Source: Chloroflexota bacterium (lineage in GTDB: Bacteria > Chloroflexota > Limnocylindria > Limnocylindrales > CSP1-4). Taken from it: a DNA stretch of 16,596 nucleotides. The notes beneath the pieces are model-generated. The model saw nothing but the letters and a program-made list of their open reading frames with translations, searched no databases and was not told the origin of the DNA. Position 1 is the stretch's first letter; each line of letters begins with the position of its first letter. This document shows, one piece after another, positions 14,412 through 16,596 of the stretch. The stretch is taken from positions 1 through 16,596 of the forward strand of contig JAJYMP010000075.1 in NCBI GenBank assembly GCA_021786915.1, given 5' to 3'. The translations under genes and the position numbers were made by a program.

Positions 14412-14440
14412 CCCCGTCGCATCGGACAACGGAGACGGGG
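14412..14440 (+). terminator. Hairpin after the plus-strand zinc-ribbon gene
   Basis: Perfect 7-bp arms CCCCGTC / GACGGGG with a 15-nt loop, 32 nt past the stop codon in the 138-nt gap between two convergent genes. It could work in either direction. Confidence 0.45.
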
Positions 14441-14493
14441 CCGATCGATCCACGGAGCTGGCTGGCCCGTCCCCAAGGGCGTGGCGACATGAC

Positions 14494-14511
14494 GCCTCGA
14501 CCGGGCGAGGC
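14494..14511 (-). terminator. Hairpin after the minus-strand zinc-ribbon gene
   Basis: Perfect 6-bp arms GCCTCG / CGAGGC with a 6-nt loop start 8 nt past the stop codon of the minus-strand operon. No T-run follows. Confidence 0.5.
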
Positions 14512-14518
14512 AGCAGCC

Positions 14519-14947
14519 TCAGCTGGCAGCGGTGCCGCAGTCCTTGCAGAAGCGGGCGCCCTCGGCAAGGGGGCTGCCGCAGGCGCGACACGTCGATGCG
14601 CCTGGCGCCGGATCAGCAGGTGCGGGTTCCACCGCGGGCACTGGCGGTGCGGCGGGTGACGGCTGCCCCCAGCCCGGGATCGTGCCCGCCGCAGAAGCCT
14701 GCTGCCCCCAGCCCGGGACCGCGCCCGGCGCAGCCGACGCTGCCCGTGCCTGCTGCGCTGCGAGCGCCGCGCCAACCGGGTTCCCGCACTTGGGGCAGGC
14801 GACCCACGACGCGTCGTCGAGCGGGGCGCTGCAGTTCGGGCATCGCCCGGGCGAGAACGGATCGCGCGTCCCGCACTTGGGGCAGGCGACGACGTCGCGC
14901 TCGATGAAGGTCCCGCAGTGCGGGCAGGGGTGCTTGAAGGTCGGCAT
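14519..14947 (-). CDS. Zinc-ribbon protein with PGWGQ linker repeats
   Basis: 142 residues. The ATG follows GAGGAG, which overlaps the stop codon of the upstream gene (10-nt gap), so the two are co-translated in an operon. Six CxxC pairs form three ribbons: 8/11 with 22/25, 36/39 with 51/54, and 120/123 with 134/137. The first two are separated from the last by an Ala/Pro-rich flexible linker (60-117) containing PGWGQ twice. The N-terminal motif PCPHCGTFIERDVVACPKCG, followed by RDPFSPGRCPNC, is a recognisable bacterial zinc-ribbon type without known activity. It resembles an adaptor: metal-binding heads on a flexible tether. Its pairing with the 443-residue protein and with the convergent zinc-ribbon gene suggests one functional group. 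Confidence 0.85.
   Translation of the reverse strand: MPTFKHPCPHCGTFIERDVVACPKCGTRDPFSPGRCPNCSAPLDDASWVACPKCGNPVGAALAAQQARAASAAPGAVPGWGQQASAAGTIPGWGQPSPAAPPVPAVEPAPADPAPGASTCRACGSPLAEGARFCKDCGTAAS
14662..14718. repeat. 18-bp direct repeat inside the zinc-ribbon linker
   Basis: GCTGCCCCCAGCCCGGGA occurs identically at 14662-14679 and 14701-14718, 39 bp (13 codons) apart, and encodes the two PGWGQ units. Identical bases as well as residues point to a recent internal duplication. Confidence 0.75.
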
Positions 14948-14957
14948 CGGGGGCTCC

Positions 14958-16289
14958 TCAGTCGTCGCCGGCGGCGGCTTCGCTGACCTGCGCCTCTTGC
15001 GCTGTCCGGCCGGGCCACTCGGCAGCATCATCGCGGGCCGTGGCGTGCCACGCCACGACATCGCGCACGGCCGCCTCCCACGAGGCGGCATCGCGGTGGA
15101 CGATCCGGGCCACGAACGCGGCGCGCGCCATCGCGAGGCTGGGCAGTGCGGCCAGGGCCAGTCGATACCGCAGCGACGCCGGTGCGGCGAGTTGCGCGGC
15201 GGGCAGGGCCATCGGCTCGCGCAGGAACCGGGCGTCGATCAGCGCCTCCGAGATGCCGTTGACCGCGGCGTCGAGCGCGCCCGGCGGCAGCGCGCCCGTG
15301 AATGCCGCCCGCGAGACGACGCGGAACAGATAGGTCGCGTGGGAGCCCTCGCTCACGAGCTCGAGCGCGATCAGGTTGCCCGGCAGCCCGACCAGGAACC
15401 AGATCTTCGGCGCCTCGGGCGCCCCCGGCTGCTCGGGTGCGCACGCGAGCCAGCGCGGGGCTGCATCGCCGCCCCCGATCGCCCGCAGCACGCGGTAGCT
15501 CTCGTCGAAGGGCGGCACGCCGAGCGTGGCGGCCTCGAGCAGCCGCCACGCCTCTCCCAGCTGCGCTGGGGCGACCGCCCGGCCCTCCCGCATCTGTCGC
15601 GAGGCGAGCGAGCGGGGCGAGTACGGCGCGTCAGGGATCAGGCCGGTCACGATCGCCGTGGCGTCGACTGCGGCCCCGTCACGGAGCGCCGCCCACCGGT
15701 TCCGGTGCTCGGTCGACAGCGCGCCCAGGCGCAGCAGCCGGAGCGCCGGACCGCCGTCGGGCGCGGGCGGCAGGCTGGGCCCCGCCCCGCCGATCGTCAC
15801 GCCGCCGACGGACGCGTCGAGCTCCACCCTGCCGATGTCCGCGCGCCGGACTCGCCGCCAGGGCGTCCGCTCGTCGACGGGCGCCAGCACGACGCCCCGG
15901 TCGTGGTACACGAGCTGCGCGACGCCGCTCTCCTCGCCGGCCGCGTACTCGACGAGGTCGATCTGGGCGGACGGGTCGAGCTGCACCAGTCCGTCGGCGA
16001 GCCGCTGCCGGAGCCGCCCGTCGCGCAACCGCCGGACGAGCAGCCCGGTCATCGTCCCGAAGCGCTCGAACTGCCATGTCTCGGCGCCCGGGCCGGCGCC
16101 GAGGCCCACGGTGACGACACCAGCGTCAAGGGCGACCGACGCGACATCGCGGTAGCCCGCCGTCCAGGCGATGGCGCCGGCCGCCTCGACCGTGAAGCCG
16201 GCCTCGTCGAGCCTCACCTGGGCCTCGCCGGGCGCCTCGCCGGGACGGTGGGCGACGCCGCGGAGGCGTGCAGGCGATTCGGTGGGCAC
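14958..16289 (-). CDS. Protein of unknown function, 443 residues, partner of the zinc-ribbon gene
   Basis: I chose the GTG with AGGGGAG 8 nt upstream; a longer in-frame reading would cross the promoter region and the divergent gene's start. I do not recognise the family. No signal peptide, clear membrane helix or cysteine motif is visible. Residues 24-105 (VRLDEAGFTVEAAG ... FERFGTMTGLLVRRLRDGRLRQRL) and 122-200 (VAQLVYHDRGVVLAPV ... LRLLRLGAL) look like two tandem beta-rich PH-like modules, each closing with a helix. Residues 280-330 form a beta-rich part (APKIWFLVGLPGNLIALEL). Residues 335-420 are mostly helical. This fold guess is inference from pattern only. It is the first gene of a two-gene operon with the zinc-ribbon protein and should be cytosolic or peripheral at the membrane. 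Confidence 0.75.
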   Translation of the reverse strand: MPTESPARLRGVAHRPGEAPGEAQVRLDEAGFTVEAAGAIAWTAGYRDVASVALDAGVVTVGLGAGPGAETWQFERFGTMTGLLVRRLRDGRLRQRLADGLVQLDPSAQIDLVEYAAGEESGVAQLVYHDRGVVLAPVDERTPWRRVRRADIGRVELDASVGGVTIGGAGPSLPPAPDGGPALRLLRLGALSTEHRNRWAALRDGAAVDATAIVTGLIPDAPYSPRSLASRQMREGRAVAPAQLGEAWRLLEAATLGVPPFDESYRVLRAIGGGDAAPRWLACAPEQPGAPEAPKIWFLVGLPGNLIALELVSEGSHATYLFRVVSRAAFTGALPPGALDAAVNGISEALIDARFLREPMALPAAQLAAPASLRYRLALAALPSLAMARAAFVARIVHRDAASWEAAVRDVVAWHATARDDAAEWPGRTAQEAQVSEAAAGDD

Positions 16290-16321
16290 GAGCGCATCTC
16301 CCCTGCGGATGGCGTGACGCG

Positions 16322-16345
16322 CCGGCGCGGCGCCGGTCCATCGTA
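16322..16345 (-). promoter_or_regulatory. Promoter with overlapping palindrome for the 443-residue protein operon
   Basis: TACGAT (16340-16345, minus strand) is a -10-like hexamer. Directly downstream is a perfect 7-bp-arm palindrome CCGGCGC-G-GCGCCGG (16322-16336) that would cover the transcription start, a classic place for a repressor. The start codon is about 50 nt further on. Confidence 0.4.
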
Positions 16346-16444
16346 GCGGCCGAGCCGGCTCGTCGGTGCCCTCGCGGCGTGTCGTCGCGCCCGCGTTGGG
16401 GGTGGTGCGTCGGCGCTCCGCGGCCCCCGGCAGCCATGCGACCC

Positions 16445-16450
16445 TAGCGT
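16445..16450 (+). promoter_or_regulatory. Possible -10 element of the right-edge gene
   Basis: TAGCGT, in the context CCTAGCGTC, lies 25 nt before the ATG. It predicts a very short leader that still includes the GGAG ribosome site at 16465-16468. Confidence 0.35.
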
Positions 16451-16475
16451 CGACCCAGACGCATGGAGCCCCCGG

Positions 16476-16596
16476 ATGACCGACCTCGCCCCCGAGCTGC
16501 TCAACTGGCTCGACGCACACCTCAGCCCTGGCGAGGGGCACTCCGTCCGTGACGGGCGTTCGTGGACGCGCTCGCTCGCCGGCTATCTCAACCGGC
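16476..16596 (+). CDS. Unknown protein, 5' end only
   Basis: 40 codons are visible before the window ends. ATG with GGAG 7 nt upstream; an earlier ATG at 16463 opens a different frame that stops soon. The visible residues begin MTDLAPELLNWLDAHLSP and suggest an amphipathic helix followed by a charged Trp-containing stretch. No family can be named. It is divergent from the 443-residue protein gene, with 186 nt between the start codons. Confidence 0.6.
   Translation, partial: MTDLAPELLNWLDAHLSPGEGHSVRDGRSWTRSLAGYLNR

Noticed and set aside
16290..16541. N-terminal extension of the 443-residue protein to 16541
   Set aside because: It would cross the promoter-like element and the start of the divergent gene, and its residues look non-coding. 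The GTG at 16289 has a strong ribosome site.
1..16596. Mobile element, phage, toxin-antitoxin, defence system or CRISPR array
   Set aside because: No transposase, integrase, phage, nuclease or toxin motifs and no regularly spaced direct repeats were seen. The repeats found are short and local.

Overview
The window looks like a chromosomal segment from a very GC-rich bacterium with strong third-position G/C bias. An ABC exporter with a NEW3-domain partner, a class A penicillin-binding protein with a Pro/Thr tail, MscL, a luciferase-like oxidoreductase and paired zinc-ribbon proteins together suggest Chloroflexota (Limnocylindria-like) or, less likely, Actinobacteriota. This assignment is inference: there is no rRNA or other phylogenetic marker. 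I see no tRNA, rRNA, transposase, phage gene or CRISPR array.

Left part (1-8700, all on the minus strand) is a cell-envelope block. Reading in the transcribed direction: mscL, then a bifunctional class A penicillin-binding protein, then a secreted and membrane-anchored three-repeat NEW3 protein, an ABC ATPase and an ABC-2 permease, and finally a membrane-attached molybdopterin oxidoreductase cut by the window edge. NEW3, ATPase and permease are tightly packed (4-nt gap, then a 14-nt overlap) and surely form one transporter operon. A long perfect hairpin follows the permease.

Middle part (8771-12837) holds metabolic and housekeeping genes: an L-2-hydroxyglutarate oxidase, a COG4119-type NUDIX hydrolase, thymidine kinase (all minus) and a divergent luciferase-like (F420 or FMN) oxidoreductase. 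Two intergenic stretches stand out. One is an extremely GC-rich, hairpin-filled 245 nt (10004-10248). The other is a 456-nt gap (10717-11172) with a DnaA-box-like cluster, a possible promoter, a tandem 19-mer and a long possible leader ahead of the NUDIX gene.

Right part (12980-16596) holds a 2'-5' RNA ligase-like phosphoesterase, then a zinc-ribbon protein facing (convergent with) a two-gene operon of another zinc-ribbon protein and a 443-residue protein of unknown function. A divergent unknown gene runs off the right edge.

Two general points emerge. Several genes carry a TAnnnT hexamer exactly 6-7 nt before the start codon (lhgO, tdk, luciferase-like gene), the layout expected of leaderless mRNAs, while others have clear Shine-Dalgarno sequences. 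Gene ends are often followed by strong hairpins without a T-run, so termination probably relies on stem-loops without a U-tract.
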